From NCBI GenBank assembly GCA_016712675.1, contig JADJQR010000001.1:2294001-2358000 (forward strand): a stretch of DNA of 64,000 nt, given 5' to 3'. A program made the translations under genes and the position numbers. Under the pieces are notes generated by a model that had not been told where the DNA came from, did not search any database, and was given only the letters and a program-made list of their open reading frames with translations. This DNA is from a bacterium. Lineage in GTDB: Bacteria; Krumholzibacteriota; Krumholzibacteriia; LZORAL124-64-63. The first letter of the stretch is position 1; each line of letters starts with the position of its first letter. Of the stretch, positions 25,253 to 34,239 are shown one piece after another.

Positions 25253-25582
25253 TCACTCGGCCAACTGCTCTAGCTTGTCACGGATCTTGGCTTCGCTGGC
25301 CGGGCCCATCAGCGAATCGACCACGCGCCCTCCCTTGAAGAACAGCAGCGCCGGTATGGAGCGGATGCCCAGTTCCCCGGCCGCCTGCGGATGCATCTGG
25401 ATGTCCATCTTGCCGACCACGACCTTGCCGGCGAACTCGCCCGCCAGCTTCTCGATGGTCGGGGTCAGTGCCTTGCACGGCCCGCACCACGGGGCCCAGA
25501 AATCCACGAGGACCGGCTGCTGGCTGCGCATCACGTGGGTCATGAAGTCAGCGTCGGTGAATTCACGCAGGGTGTTGGACAT
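25253..25582 (-). CDS. trxA: Thioredoxin
   Basis: 109 aa, usual length. Active site VDFWAPWCGPCKAL, with the cis-Pro segment SIPALLFFKGG. A cytoplasmic disulfide reductase. The start ATG 25582 is 12 bases after the holA stop, so it is probably the last gene of the response regulator-lptE-holA-trxA group. Confidence 0.97.
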   Translation of the reverse strand: MSNTLREFTDADFMTHVMRSQQPVLVDFWAPWCGPCKALTPTIEKLAGEFAGKVVVGKMDIQMHPQAAGELGIRSIPALLFFKGGRVVDSLMGPASEAKIRDKLEQLAE

Positions 25583-25594
25583 GTCACGGTCCTT

Positions 25595-26668
25595 TCAGGG
25601 GCGTCCAGGGATCGGGCGGTAAGCATCGGGACGGCGGCACAGTTCGAGGATCATCTTCTCGACGACGAGGTCCGGGCCCAGCGGCGAGCCCTTCAGCCGC
25701 CGGTCCGCATCCAGGGCGATGTCCAGGCCGCGGGTGAGCCCGTCCAGGCCCATGCCGCGGACCATCGGCTCCAGGAACCTCAAGGCATACGGGTTCTGGG
25801 CACTGAGGGCGGCGGTTTCGGCGTCGCGCAACCCCTCCTGGCGGCAGGCGGCCAGAAGGGCCCCCTTGCGGATGCGGGCCAGGAGCAGGGGGGCTATCTC
25901 GTGGGCGCTGCGCCCCCACTCCTGCAGCCGGAACCAGGTACGTAGCACCTCGGCCGCGCGACCCGGCTCGAGCGCGGCGGTGATCTCGTAGCCTTCGAGC
26001 GCGGCCTGGTCCATGATCACGGTGCCGAGTTCATCGGCGCTGAACTCGCGGCCGCGGTCTTCGCACATCAGGGCAAGCTTGTCGATTTCGCTCTTGAGGC
26101 TCATCAGGTCGTTGCCCACCAGCTCGACCAGCAGGCGTGCCTGCTCGACGCCCAGCGGCAGGCCTTCCTTCTGCGCCGCCTTCAGGATCCACTGCACCAG
26201 GGCCTCGCCGCTGGGCGGCGTGAAGTCGAAGTAGAACCCCGATGACTGACAGAGCTTGACCCAGCGCTTGCGCTTGTCGGCCTTGTCGGTCGACATGATC
26301 AGGATCGTCTCCGGTACCGGCTTGGCCAGGTACTTCTCGAGGGCCGCCTGGCTGTCCGCGTCGTTGAAGCAGGCGTCGGCCTGCTTCAGCCAGATCACCT
26401 GCACGCGCCCGAGCATCGGCAGAGCCAGGGCCTGCTGCACGACGCGGCCGACCGCCACCTGGTCGCCTCGCAGGACATGGTAGTTGAACGCTGCACCGGC
26501 CTCGCCGAGCGCGTCCTTGCGGATCTTCTCGACCACGCCTTCGATGCGCAGGGTGTCGTCGCCCGCCAGCAGATACACCGGCCGGAACTTCCCCGTCTTC
26601 AGGTCCTCGCGCACGAGGTCCTGGAAACCCGGGTCATTCTGCGGTTCACGGCCTCCGCGCTGCGCCAT
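25595..26668 (-). CDS. holA: DNA polymerase III delta subunit
   Basis: 357 aa from ATG 26668, which shares bases with the lptE stop (TGATG). It is the clamp-loader wrench subunit. The AAA+-like N-terminal domain begins FRPVYLLAGDDTLRIEGVVEKIRKDAL, followed by ALALPMLGRVQVIWLKQAD, then VGNDLMSLKSEIDKLALM and the C-terminal collar region DADRRLKGSPLGPDLVVEKMI. There is no Walker A lysine, as expected for delta. The lptE-holA pairing is conserved across many Gram-negative bacteria. Confidence 0.93.
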   Translation of the reverse strand: MAQRGGREPQNDPGFQDLVREDLKTGKFRPVYLLAGDDTLRIEGVVEKIRKDALGEAGAAFNYHVLRGDQVAVGRVVQQALALPMLGRVQVIWLKQADACFNDADSQAALEKYLAKPVPETILIMSTDKADKRKRWVKLCQSSGFYFDFTPPSGEALVQWILKAAQKEGLPLGVEQARLLVELVGNDLMSLKSEIDKLALMCEDRGREFSADELGTVIMDQAALEGYEITAALEPGRAAEVLRTWFRLQEWGRSAHEIAPLLLARIRKGALLAACRQEGLRDAETAALSAQNPYALRFLEPMVRGMGLDGLTRGLDIALDADRRLKGSPLGPDLVVEKMILELCRRPDAYRPIPGRP

Positions 26669-27177
26669 CACCAGTCCTCCACGACCTGCGCCAGGATGTC
26701 GCGCACGATCTCTCGGGCAGCCTCTTCCCTTGCCGTCTGCTCGGTGGTGCCCTGCGGGTCGTTCAACAGGTAGTTGCCCGATCCGCTGAAGGTGCGCTTT
26801 TCGAAGATCGCCTCGCCGCTGCTGCGGATGGTGAAGGTCAGCGAGACCGAGATCTGGACCTGGTACTCGTTGACCGTCAGGTCCGGTCGCGTGGCCATCT
26901 CGCGCAGTGTGTAGCGCAGCACCTTGCCGACAATGACGGACTCCGCCGCGTCCTGGCCGACCACCTTCAGCGTGTTGTCCTCCTGCAGTGCGCGCACGAT
27001 CGCGTCCGTCAGCTCGACGCCGAGGTTCGCTTCGGCCGTGTCGTTCTCCAGGAAATCGATGAAGACGAGCTTCCGTTCCTCCTGCACCCGACCGCTGCTG
27101 GCGGTGTAGATGCCGCAGCCTCCGCAGCAGGCCAGCCAGAACACGCCAGCGACCATGACCACCCGTATCCGCGTCAT
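26668..27177 (-). CDS. lptE: LptE-like LPS-assembly lipoprotein
   Basis: 169 aa. The N-terminus is a lipoprotein-like signal, VVMVAGVFWLACCGGCGIYT, with the CGIY acceptor region typical of LptE. The mature domain has FIDFLENDTAEANLGVELTDAIVRAL and DPQGTTEQTAREEAAREIVRDILAQV, the LptE-like fold. It would be the outer-membrane lipoprotein plug of LptD. ATGA overlap with the response-regulator gene upstream and TGATG overlap with holA downstream. The lipobox itself is not ideal, so confidence in the exact acylated Cys is low. Confidence 0.88.
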   Translation of the reverse strand: MTRIRVVMVAGVFWLACCGGCGIYTASSGRVQEERKLVFIDFLENDTAEANLGVELTDAIVRALQEDNTLKVVGQDAAESVIVGKVLRYTLREMATRPDLTVNEYQVQISVSLTFTIRSSGEAIFEKRTFSGSGNYLLNDPQGTTEQTAREEAAREIVRDILAQVVEDW

Positions 27178-28574
27178 GTCCGCACCCCGTACTGCCGCAG
27201 CCGGTACCGGAGCTTGTCCCGGTTCAGGCGCAGCAGCCGCGCCGCCTGGCTCTGGTTGCCGCCCGCCTCACCGAGCGCCCGCCGCACCAGCGCCGCCTCG
27301 AACTGGCGCACCAGCTCTTCCAGGTCCACGCCGTCGGCGGGCCAGGGCCCGGTCAGCACGTCAGCCAGCGTCCGCGGCAGGTCCGCGTCCTGGACGTCCG
27401 GCTCGGCGCCCAGGCGCAGCTGGAGTCCGGACAGCGAGATGCCATCCTCGAGCAGCACCGCGCGCTCGATCACGTTCCGCAGTTCCCGGATGTTGCCGGG
27501 CCAGCGGTAGCTTTTCAGTTGTGCGACAGCAGTTTCGTCGAAGCGCTTGAAGTTCCGGTTGAAGCGCCCGCTGAACTTGCCAAGGAAGAACTCCGCCAGG
27601 GGCACGATGTCCGTCGGGCGCGCGCGAAGCGGCGGGACGGTGAGCCGCACGACATTCAGGCGATAGTAGAGGTCCTCGCGGAAAGTGCCATTCCTGACAA
27701 GCGTTGCGAGGTTGCGATTGGTCGCGGCCACGATCCGCACGTCCACCCCGATGTCCTGCAGGCCCCCCACCCGCCGGAACACCATCTTTTCCAGCACGCG
27801 CAGCAGCTTGACCTGAACCGTCAGGGCCATCTCCCCGATTTCGTCCAGAAAGAGAGTCCCGCCGTTGGCCAGTTCCAGCAGGCCCAGCTTCTGCGAGACG
27901 GCGTCGGTGAATGAGCCCTTCTCGTGGCCGAACAGCTCGCTTTCCAGGAGCGCTTCGGGCAGGGCGGCACAGTTGACGTCCAGGAACGGAAAGTCGCGGC
28001 GGGGCGAGGTCCGGTGGATGAGGCTCGCCACGACGTCCTTGCCGACGCCGGACTCCCCTTCGATGAGCACGGTGCTCGAGCCGCCGACCGAGATGCGGCG
28101 CACGGTGTCGTAGACTGCTATCATCGCCGGGTCCTGGCTGGGTACGACGTCATCGATCCCGCCGAACAGGTCGCTCTGGGTCAGGCGCCGGTAGCGCTCG
28201 CGGGCGTCAGCCGTCTCTTCGAGCCCCTTCTTCACCACCGCGACCAGGTGCTTGAGCTGGATGGGCTTGGTCGCGTAGTCGAAGGCCTCGAGCTTCATCG
28301 CCTTGACCGCCGAGTCCGCCTCGCGGTAGGCCGTCAGCATGATGACACACAGGTGCGGCAGCTTCTCCTTGAGGGTGCCCAGCACCTGCAGGCCGCTCAT
28401 GTCCGGCAGCATCAGATCCAGCAGCACCAGGTCCGGCACGCGCGCGAATGCCTCGCTCAGGCCGTCGGTCCCGGAGGCCGCCGTCCGCACTTCGAAGCCC
28501 TCATCCTCGAGTGTCGACTCCAGGAACAGGCGGATCGCCTCTTCGTCATCGATGACTAGGATGAGGGGCTTCAT
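27174..28574 (-). CDS. NtrC-type sigma-54-dependent response regulator (GSFTDA variant)
   Basis: 466 aa from ATG 28574, with AAGGA upstream. Receiver domain residues 3-120: ILVIDDEEAIRLFLE and phospho-acceptor LVLLDLMLPDMSG. AAA+ domain: Walker A GESGVGKD (family-typical), Walker B GGTLFLDEIGEM, ATNRNLA, and YYRLNVVRLTVPPLR. The sigma-54 contact loop reads GSFTDA instead of GAFTGA. C-terminal Fis-type HTH GNQSQAARLLRLNRDKLRYRLRQYG. Its stop overlaps the lptE start (ATGA), so it is co-translated with an LPS-assembly gene. No partner histidine kinase is adjacent. Target promoters unknown. Confidence 0.92.
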   Translation of the reverse strand: MKPLILVIDDEEAIRLFLESTLEDEGFEVRTAASGTDGLSEAFARVPDLVLLDLMLPDMSGLQVLGTLKEKLPHLCVIMLTAYREADSAVKAMKLEAFDYATKPIQLKHLVAVVKKGLEETADARERYRRLTQSDLFGGIDDVVPSQDPAMIAVYDTVRRISVGGSSTVLIEGESGVGKDVVASLIHRTSPRRDFPFLDVNCAALPEALLESELFGHEKGSFTDAVSQKLGLLELANGGTLFLDEIGEMALTVQVKLLRVLEKMVFRRVGGLQDIGVDVRIVAATNRNLATLVRNGTFREDLYYRLNVVRLTVPPLRARPTDIVPLAEFFLGKFSGRFNRNFKRFDETAVAQLKSYRWPGNIRELRNVIERAVLLEDGISLSGLQLRLGAEPDVQDADLPRTLADVLTGPWPADGVDLEELVRQFEAALVRRALGEAGGNQSQAARLLRLNRDKLRYRLRQYGVRT

Positions 28575-28724
28575 CGGGTCCTTGCGGCGGGTCACGGGTC
28601 GAAGCCGGTGCACGCCCGGGGCGGGCGGTCGCTCGTTCGCATTATGCACCGGCTATCCAGGTCAGGCAAGGGTAACGGCTCCGCCGTTCGCATCGCCCCG
28701 GAAGCGGTGGGGCCGTATAAGCGA

Positions 28725-28749
28725 GGGGACCGCGCACTGCGCGGTCCCC
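28725..28749 (-). terminator. Strong hairpin downstream of sugar transferase
   Basis: Perfect 11-bp stem GGGGACCGCGC/GCGCGGTCCCC with a 3-base loop, just after the sugar transferase stop and upstream of the response-regulator gene. No T-tract; on the minus strand TCGCTTATACG follows. Confidence 0.6.
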
Positions 28750-28770
28750 CAAGGGTCATCGTGGCCGGGT

Positions 28771-29598
28771 CTAGCGGGCGCCCTCGCCCTTGAGCACCAC
28801 GCTGACGGTCGCGAGCAGGATCTTGAATTCGGCCACGAAACCGGCCGAATGGATGTACTGGCGGTCAAGCTCGATCTTGCGACGCACCGACTCGATGCCG
28901 TCGTCGTAGCCGTTGATGACCTGGGCCAGGCCCGTGATGCCCGGGAGCATCAGCAGGCGGTCGCGGTAGAAGGGGATCTCCTTCTCCAGCTGCCGCACGA
29001 AGACCAGGCGCTCGGGGCGCGGGCCGACCAGGCTCATCTCGCCGCGCAGCACGTTCAGGAACTGGGGCACCTCGTCCAGCCTCGTCTTGCGCAGGAAGCG
29101 CCCGACGCGGGTGATACGCACGTCGTTCTTCGTGGCCCACTGCGGCCCGCCCGCTTCGGCATGCACACCCATCGTGCGCAGCTTGATCACCTTGAACGGG
29201 CGGCCGGGCTGCAGCACCTTCCGCCGGTCCAGGCCGTCGTACGGGCTGCGGGAACGCCGCCGATTGATGCCTACCCGCTCCTGCGAGAAGAACACCGTAC
29301 CCGGCGAATCCAGCTTGATGACCAGCGCAAGCAGCGGCAGCGCCAGGCCGAAGGCGCCCAGGGCCAGCAGCGACACCGCAATGTCGAATCCGCGCTTGAC
29401 CATCAGGAACACGGTACCCGGCAGCCGGAGCGTTCCCGAGTAGGCGGGTACGGGCACGAGGCCTTCACCGGGCAGAGCCGCCGGCAGGGCCGCCGACATC
29501 GCCACCACCGCGGTGCCCGTCCCGGCCAGGAAGCCGGAAGCGAACTGCGCCCGATCATCAGTTCCACCTGTGAGCCTGTTTGCCATAGTCATCACCAT
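28771..29598 (-). CDS. Bacterial sugar transferase (initiating glycosyl-1-phosphate transferase)
   Basis: 275 aa. A hydrophobic segment ([20 protein letters not shown]) precedes the cytoplasmic catalytic domain, with [55 protein letters not shown] and [12 protein letters not shown]. This is the bacterial sugar transferase family (WcaJ/WbaP C-terminal domain) that loads a sugar-1-phosphate onto undecaprenyl phosphate to start a polysaccharide. The N-terminal 70 residues are extra and not recognised. A strong promoter sits about 110 bases upstream. A second family member is at 60.3-61.1 kb. Confidence 0.9.
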   Translation of the reverse strand: MVMTMANRLTGGTDDRAQFASGFLAGTGTAVVAMSAALPAALPGEGLVPVPAYSGTLRLPGTVFLMVKRGFDIAVSLLALGAFGLALPLLALVIKLDSPGTVFFSQERVGINRRRSRSPYDGLDRRKVLQPGRPFKVIKLRTMGVHAEAGGPQWATKNDVRITRVGRFLRKTRLDEVPQFLNVLRGEMSLVGPRPERLVFVRQLEKEIPFYRDRLLMLPGITGLAQVINGYDDGIESVRRKIELDRQYIHSAGFVAEFKILLATVSVVLKGEGAR

Positions 29599-29708
29599 CG
29601 CGCGCTGCCGGCGCCATCCGTGGTTGCCGAAGCCTGTGAGAGTCGGGCGACCTTGATGCCCGGTCGGAGCCCCCCGGTCTCCGTCCGAATCGCCACGTCA
29701 ACCCGTTC

Positions 29709-29737
29709 ATTGTAAACCACGGGCGTCAGGTTGGCAA
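29709..29737 (-). promoter_or_regulatory. Sigma-70-type promoter of sugar transferase
   Basis: Minus strand: TTGCCA (29737-29732), 17-base spacer, TACAAT (29714-29709, 5 of 6). It lies in an otherwise gene-free 283-base divergent gap between the sugar transferase and flippase-like genes; predicted leader about 104 nt. Confidence 0.65.
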
Positions 29738-29881
29738 CAACCATTTTCTCTTTCGTGATGGGCGCCGGCGACGCCTCCACGCGCCTTGCCGGTTGCGCCT
29801 GAGCCAGCTATCGGGCATAATTGACGTGTTTCGTAAGTTTCGTGTCATCAATGGGTTTTGTGAAATCGAAAGGCGCTGCGC

Positions 29882-30880
29882 GTGCCCCGTTCCCGTCGCT
29901 GGATCGCCCGGAGCTTCCTGATCGTGGCGGCGACCGCCGTCGTCTATGTCGCCGGCGCGGCGTTCGTCGGCTGGGGCGACCTGCGCTCCCGACTGGGAGA
30001 CTTCCCGGCACACCTGTACCTGCCCTTGGCCGGGCTCTCGCTGGCCAACTACGGACTGCGCTTCCTGCGCTGGGAGCTCTTCCTGCGGCGGCTCGGTATC
30101 CGCCTGGACCCAGGGAAATCGGCCGTGCTCTACTTTTCCGCCTACCTCATGGTCATCACACCCGGAAAGATCGGTGAGGTCTTCAAGGCCGGGCTGCTGC
30201 GCGAGCGGTTCGGCGTGCCGCTGGCGCACGGACTGCCGGTGGTGCTGGCCGAACGGGTCTACGACTTCCTGGGCGTGCTGCTGCTGGCGGCCGCAGGGCT
30301 GGCGGCCTGGCCCGGCCCCCTGGTGGGCCTGCGCAGCGGCTTGCTGGCGGCCGCCGCCGTCCCGGCCCTGCTGGCGCTGTTCCAGGTCCGACCAGTGCGC
30401 AACCGTCTCGTGGCCCGCGTGGCGGCCCGGCGGCAGTTGGCGCGCTATCGCGACAGTCTGGAGGGCGCCACCGAGTCCCTGGGGCGGCTGCTGGGGCCAG
30501 CGGATGCATTCTGGGCCGTGATCCTGTCCACGCTCGCCTGGGCCGCCGAATGCGTCGGGATGTGGCTCGCCTGCCAGGGGCTCGGCCTGGAGGTTACATT
30601 CGGCGAGGCTACCTTCGTGTACGCCGCCGGCACCTTGGTGGGCTCATTGAGCTTCCTGCCGGGCGGACTCGGCGGCACGGAGGCGACCATCGTCTGGCTG
30701 CTCGGTCGCCTGGCTGTTCCGGATTCCGCGGGCGCGGCGGCCGCCCTGGTCATCCGATTGTTCACGCTCTGGCTGGCCGTGGCCGTGGGACTGGCATTCT
30801 GGGCGCCGTCGCGACGCCTCCTGCTGGAAACCGAAACGACGGCGAGCGGCCCTGCCAAGGCGGGACCGCCCGCGCCATGA
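29882..30880 (+). CDS. Flippase-like/LPG-synthase-TM (UPF0104) membrane protein
   Basis: 332 aa from a GTG start with AAAGG upstream. About eight membrane segments. Typical for the UPF0104 family (lysylphosphatidylglycerol synthase TM region, AglD-like): RFLRWELFLRRLGI, LMVITPGKIGEVFKA, VLAERVYDFLGVLLLAA, GTLVGSLSFLPGGLGGTEATIVWLL. Lacks the soluble aminoacyl-transferase domain. Members are implicated in lipid or lipid-linked glycan translocation, but this one's substrate is unknown. It is divergent from the sugar transferase and adjacent to a polysaccharide export gene, fitting a glycan role. Confidence 0.85.
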   Translation: MPRSRRWIARSFLIVAATAVVYVAGAAFVGWGDLRSRLGDFPAHLYLPLAGLSLANYGLRFLRWELFLRRLGIRLDPGKSAVLYFSAYLMVITPGKIGEVFKAGLLRERFGVPLAHGLPVVLAERVYDFLGVLLLAAAGLAAWPGPLVGLRSGLLAAAAVPALLALFQVRPVRNRLVARVAARRQLARYRDSLEGATESLGRLLGPADAFWAVILSTLAWAAECVGMWLACQGLGLEVTFGEATFVYAAGTLVGSLSFLPGGLGGTEATIVWLLGRLAVPDSAGAAAALVIRLFTLWLAVAVGLAFWAPSRRLLLETETTASGPAKAGPPAP

Positions 30881-30892
30881 AGCCACGAGTGA

Positions 30893-31849
30893 CTAGTCGA
30901 CCTGGTTGAGCGCCACCATGATGGCCGCGACCGCCGCCGCCGTCCCGAGCAGGAATCCGATCCCGGACTGCAGCCTTCCGGGTCGTGAGAGCGTAACATT
31001 GACGGTGTCACCGGGGTGGATATCCGGATTGCCGGCCGGGTCGCCCTTCTCCAGGAACAGCCGCAGGTCCACCAGCCGGGCCTGGTCCTTACCGTCGGCG
31101 GCGTGCACCCACCAGATCTTCTTCATGTTGGCTTCGGCGGTCGGTGATCCCGCCAGCATGAGCACATCCATCAGCGGCGTCGGCCCATCCACCGGAACGA
31201 TGGAAGGCACGGCCACCCCGCCGAACACCTTGACTCCACCATCGGAGGCCACGCCCGAGACCCGCTCGGGCAAGGCCGGCACCACGATCGTGTCACCATT
31301 GCGGAGCCTCTCCAACGGGAAGTCCCGGCCGGCCATCAGGCCCGAAAGGTCCATCTCGATCGTCCGCGGTCCGCCTTCCTGTTCACGGATGACACGTGCC
31401 TTCCGCAGATCGGCCGAGCGGAGCGGGCCGCCGGCGGCGCGGACGACATCCCAGACCGTCGGCGGGGAGGCGAACTCGTGCAGCCCGGCGTGGCCGACTT
31501 CGCCGATCACGTACACGCGAAAGCCGACCGCGTCGGCTCGCGTCACCTCGACCGTGTCGAGAGTCGGCGCGATCAGCCGCAGTCGCTGCTTGAGCACCAT
31601 TCCGGCTTCGGTCAGCCCCATGCCCGCCAGCCTGACCTCGCCCACCTGTGGGATCTCGACCGAACCGTCCTGCGCCACGACCAGTGTCCGGTCCAGGTCG
31701 GGTCGACCCGGGACCATCATTTGCAGAACATCACCGGCAACGATCTCGGGACCGGGAATCTGGGCGGTCGCGGCCGTCGCCAGCAGCAGGGAAGCCACCA
31801 CGGCCAAGCCCAGCCCCATCGCCCGTCCAAGAATGCCACGCTTCGCCAT
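30893..31849 (-). CDS. Polysaccharide export protein (Wza-like, SLBB)
   Basis: 318 aa from ATG 31849, 7 bases after AAGG; a GTG at 31855 overlaps the epimerase stop. Signal peptide (GLGLAVVASLLLATAATAQ). Polysaccharide export domain IVAGDVLQMMVPGRPDLDRTLVVAQDGSV, then SLBB domains: VYVIGEVGHAGLHEFASPPTVWDVVRAAGG and VKVFGGVAVPSIVPVDGPTPLMDVLMLAGG-type segments. Ends in one membrane helix (FLLGTAAAVAAIMVALNQVD). Wza-type proteins form the outer-membrane export pore; the terminal helix here resembles periplasmic/inner-membrane-linked variants. No Wzc kinase is encoded nearby. Confidence 0.85.
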   Translation of the reverse strand: MAKRGILGRAMGLGLAVVASLLLATAATAQIPGPEIVAGDVLQMMVPGRPDLDRTLVVAQDGSVEIPQVGEVRLAGMGLTEAGMVLKQRLRLIAPTLDTVEVTRADAVGFRVYVIGEVGHAGLHEFASPPTVWDVVRAAGGPLRSADLRKARVIREQEGGPRTIEMDLSGLMAGRDFPLERLRNGDTIVVPALPERVSGVASDGGVKVFGGVAVPSIVPVDGPTPLMDVLMLAGSPTAEANMKKIWWVHAADGKDQARLVDLRLFLEKGDPAGNPDIHPGDTVNVTLSRPGRLQSGIGFLLGTAAAVAAIMVALNQVD

Positions 31850-31851
31850 CG

Positions 31852-32808
31852 TCACGCCTTTCCGAGCAGGGCTGCCTGTTCCCTGTACCAGGCCACGGTC
31901 CGCCGCAGCCCCTCCTCCAGATCCACCCTGCCCTCGTAGCCCAGGAATTCGCGCGCCAATCGCACATCCGCCTGCGAGTGCTGGACGTCACCCGCGCGGG
32001 CCGCGTCGTAGCGGGGCTCCACGTCGGAGCCGATCAGATCGCGGATCTTCAGGCACAGGTCCGTCACCGAGATGCGGCCGCCGAGGGCGACGTTGTAGGA
32101 ACGTCCACAGGCCGTCGCCTCAGCGGAGCAGGCGGCCAGGTTCGCCTCCACGACGTTGTCGACATACGTGAAGTCACGCGACTGCGTACCGTCGCCATGG
32201 ATCACCGGTGCCTTCCCTTCCAGGAAGGACGTGATGAAACGCGGCACGACGGCCGCGTACTGGCTCTGCGGGTCCTGCCGCGGTCCGAACACGTTGAAGT
32301 AGCGCAGGCCAACCGTTCCCAAGCCGTACAGGCTGGTGAACACCGCGCCATACAGCTCGCCAACGACCTTGTTCACGGCGTACGGCGACAGCGGTCGGGT
32401 CGGCATCCCCTCGTGTTTGGGCAGTTCAGCCGTGTTCCCGTATACGGAACTGCTGGCGGCGAACACCACGCGCCGAACGTTCTGCCGGTGTGCGCCCCAG
32501 AAGACGCGCAGGGTACCGCCGACGTTGTGCTCGTCGCTCGCCAGGGGGTCGGCCACGCTGCGGGGCACACTCGGCAGCGCCGCCTGGTGGAACACGCAGT
32601 CCACGCCGCGGCAGCAGCGCTCGACCGTATCCAGGTCCGTGATGCTGCCAACCACGAGTTCCAGCCGGCCGGCGGCGCCATCCAGGTTCTCGCGTCGGCC
32701 CGTGGACAGGTTGTCCAGCACGACCACCTCGTGACCGGCCGCTGCAAGCGCCCGGGCCACGTGCGAACCGATGAAACCCGCGCCGCCGGTCACCAGGTAT
32801 CTGGCCAT
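31852..32808 (-). CDS. NAD-dependent nucleotide-sugar epimerase (WbpP/GalE type)
   Basis: 318 aa from ATG 32808, with AAAGAGGA upstream. Rossmann motif VTGGAGFIGSHVARAL, then the SDR catalytic residues in AASSSVYG and YAVNK (Tyr-x-x-x-Lys), and HGDGTQSRDFTYVDNVV. These are the marks of extended SDR epimerases acting on UDP-GlcNAc/GlcNAcA or UDP-glucose. Next to the UDP-sugar dehydrogenase upstream, a UDP-N-acetyl-hexosaminuronate route is likely. Its stop overlaps the following export gene region closely. Confidence 0.9.
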   Translation of the reverse strand: MARYLVTGGAGFIGSHVARALAAAGHEVVVLDNLSTGRRENLDGAAGRLELVVGSITDLDTVERCCRGVDCVFHQAALPSVPRSVADPLASDEHNVGGTLRVFWGAHRQNVRRVVFAASSSVYGNTAELPKHEGMPTRPLSPYAVNKVVGELYGAVFTSLYGLGTVGLRYFNVFGPRQDPQSQYAAVVPRFITSFLEGKAPVIHGDGTQSRDFTYVDNVVEANLAACSAEATACGRSYNVALGGRISVTDLCLKIRDLIGSDVEPRYDAARAGDVQHSQADVRLAREFLGYEGRVDLEEGLRRTVAWYREQAALLGKA

Positions 32809-32828
32809 GCGTCCTCTTTCCGCCCGGC

Positions 32829-34133
32829 CTACAGCCGCGTCAGGTCCGGGTGTTTCTCGCCCTTGAGCGCATTGCGCGTGTCGACAACCAGCGGGCCGGC
32901 GCCCAGCAGCACCTTGTGGTCGACGGCCGGATGCGGCGTCACGATGACCGCGGCGTCGAAGGCCGCCAGCTGCGCCTTCGACCACTCCTTCAGGTTCGCG
33001 CCGTGGATCCCCTCCGGCAGGGCCGGCACGTGCGGGTCGTACCACGACACCTGCGCCCCGGCCTTGTTCAGCAGCTCGATGACGTCCAGCGCCGGCGACT
33101 CGCGGATGTCGTCGATGGCCGGCTTGTACGCCACGCCGACGACCAGCACGCGGCTGCCGTTGAGCGCCTTCTTGCGCGTGTTGAGCGCCTGGGCCGTGAG
33201 GTTCACGACGTGCTTCGGCATCGAGCCGTTGATCTGCCCGGCCAGCTCGATGAAGCGCGCTTCCGAGCCGTACTGCTTGGCCTTCCAGGACAGGTAGAAC
33301 GGGTCGATGGGGATGCAGTGGCCACCCAGGCCCGGGCCCGGGTAGAACGGCATGAAGCCGAACGGCTTGGTCGAGGCGCCGGCGATCACTTCCCAGACGT
33401 CGATGTCCATCGCCGAGCACATCAGGGCCAGCTCGTTCACCATGGCGATGTTCACGCTGCGGAACGTGTTCTCCAGGAGCTTGACCGTCTCGGCCACGCG
33501 CACCGACGACACCGGCACGACCTTGTTCATGACCTGGCTGTACAGCGCGCGCGCCACCTCGGTGCAGGCGGGCGTCACACCGCCGACGACCTTCGGGATA
33601 TTGATCGTCGTGTACTGGGCGTTGCCCGGATCCACGCGCTCGGGCGAGAAGGCCAGGAAGAAGTCCTTGCCCACTTCCAGGCCGTCCTTGGTCAGGATCG
33701 GCAGGATCACTTCCTCGGTCGTGCCGGGGTAGGTCGTGCTCTCCAGGATGACCAGCATCCCGGCGTGCATGCTCGCGCTGATCGAGGCCACCGCGGACTG
33801 GATGTAGGAGATGTCCGGGTCGCGCGTCTTGCCCAGCGGCGTCGGCACGCAGATGTTCACCGCATCGACTCCGGCCAGTTCGGCGAAGTCCGTTGTCGCG
33901 CGCAGCCCGCCGGGCTTGACCGCTTCGGCCAATTCCTGGTCGGTGATATCGATGATGTAGCTGCTGCGCCGGTTGATGGCGTCGACCTTCTCCTGCGACA
34001 GGTCGAAGCCGACGACTTCGAAGCCGGCCTTGGCGTAGGCCACGGCCAGGGGCAGACCTACATAGCCGAGTCCCAGGACACTGAGCCGGGCTTTGCGGTT
34101 CTGCAGTTTCTCGATCAGGACCTTCTGTTGCAT
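32829..34133 (-). CDS. UDP-N-acetyl-hexosamine 6-dehydrogenase (WbpA/WecC type)
   Basis: 434 aa from ATG 34133 (GAGAGG upstream). N-terminal Rossmann LSVLGLGYVGLPLAVAYAKAG, catalytic region TYPGTTEEVILP, FSPERVDPGNAQYT and KLLENTFRSVNIAMVNELAL, active-site Cys in GPGLGGHCIPIDPFYLSWKA, and the C-terminal UDP-binding domain VGVAYKPAIDDIRESPALDVIELL. It oxidises the C6 of a UDP-amino sugar to the uronate. 20 bases upstream of the epimerase gene. An upstream in-frame extension is improbable because it lacks family similarity. Confidence 0.92.
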   Translation of the reverse strand: MQQKVLIEKLQNRKARLSVLGLGYVGLPLAVAYAKAGFEVVGFDLSQEKVDAINRRSSYIIDITDQELAEAVKPGGLRATTDFAELAGVDAVNICVPTPLGKTRDPDISYIQSAVASISASMHAGMLVILESTTYPGTTEEVILPILTKDGLEVGKDFFLAFSPERVDPGNAQYTTINIPKVVGGVTPACTEVARALYSQVMNKVVPVSSVRVAETVKLLENTFRSVNIAMVNELALMCSAMDIDVWEVIAGASTKPFGFMPFYPGPGLGGHCIPIDPFYLSWKAKQYGSEARFIELAGQINGSMPKHVVNLTAQALNTRKKALNGSRVLVVGVAYKPAIDDIRESPALDVIELLNKAGAQVSWYDPHVPALPEGIHGANLKEWSKAQLAAFDAAVIVTPHPAVDHKVLLGAGPLVVDTRNALKGEKHPDLTRL

Positions 34134-34239
34134 GGGACACCTCTCGGGCGCTGGGCATGATGGCACCGGGCGCCGCGAGGCGGCACCGGCAGCCGGGTCT
34201 GGTTCGACGTCCACGTGTATCGGCAATGGCGGTGCGAGC

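Noticed and set aside
29592-29780. 62-codon minus-strand frame just upstream of the sugar transferase
   Set aside because: It contains the strong TTGCCA-17-TACAAT promoter and has no recognisable similarity, so it is more likely untranslated leader and promoter DNA.
32809-34158. In-frame upstream extension of the epimerase through the UDP-sugar dehydrogenase gene
   Set aside because: It is an alternative frame of the dehydrogenase; the epimerase starts at ATG 32808 with its own ribosome site and Rossmann motif.
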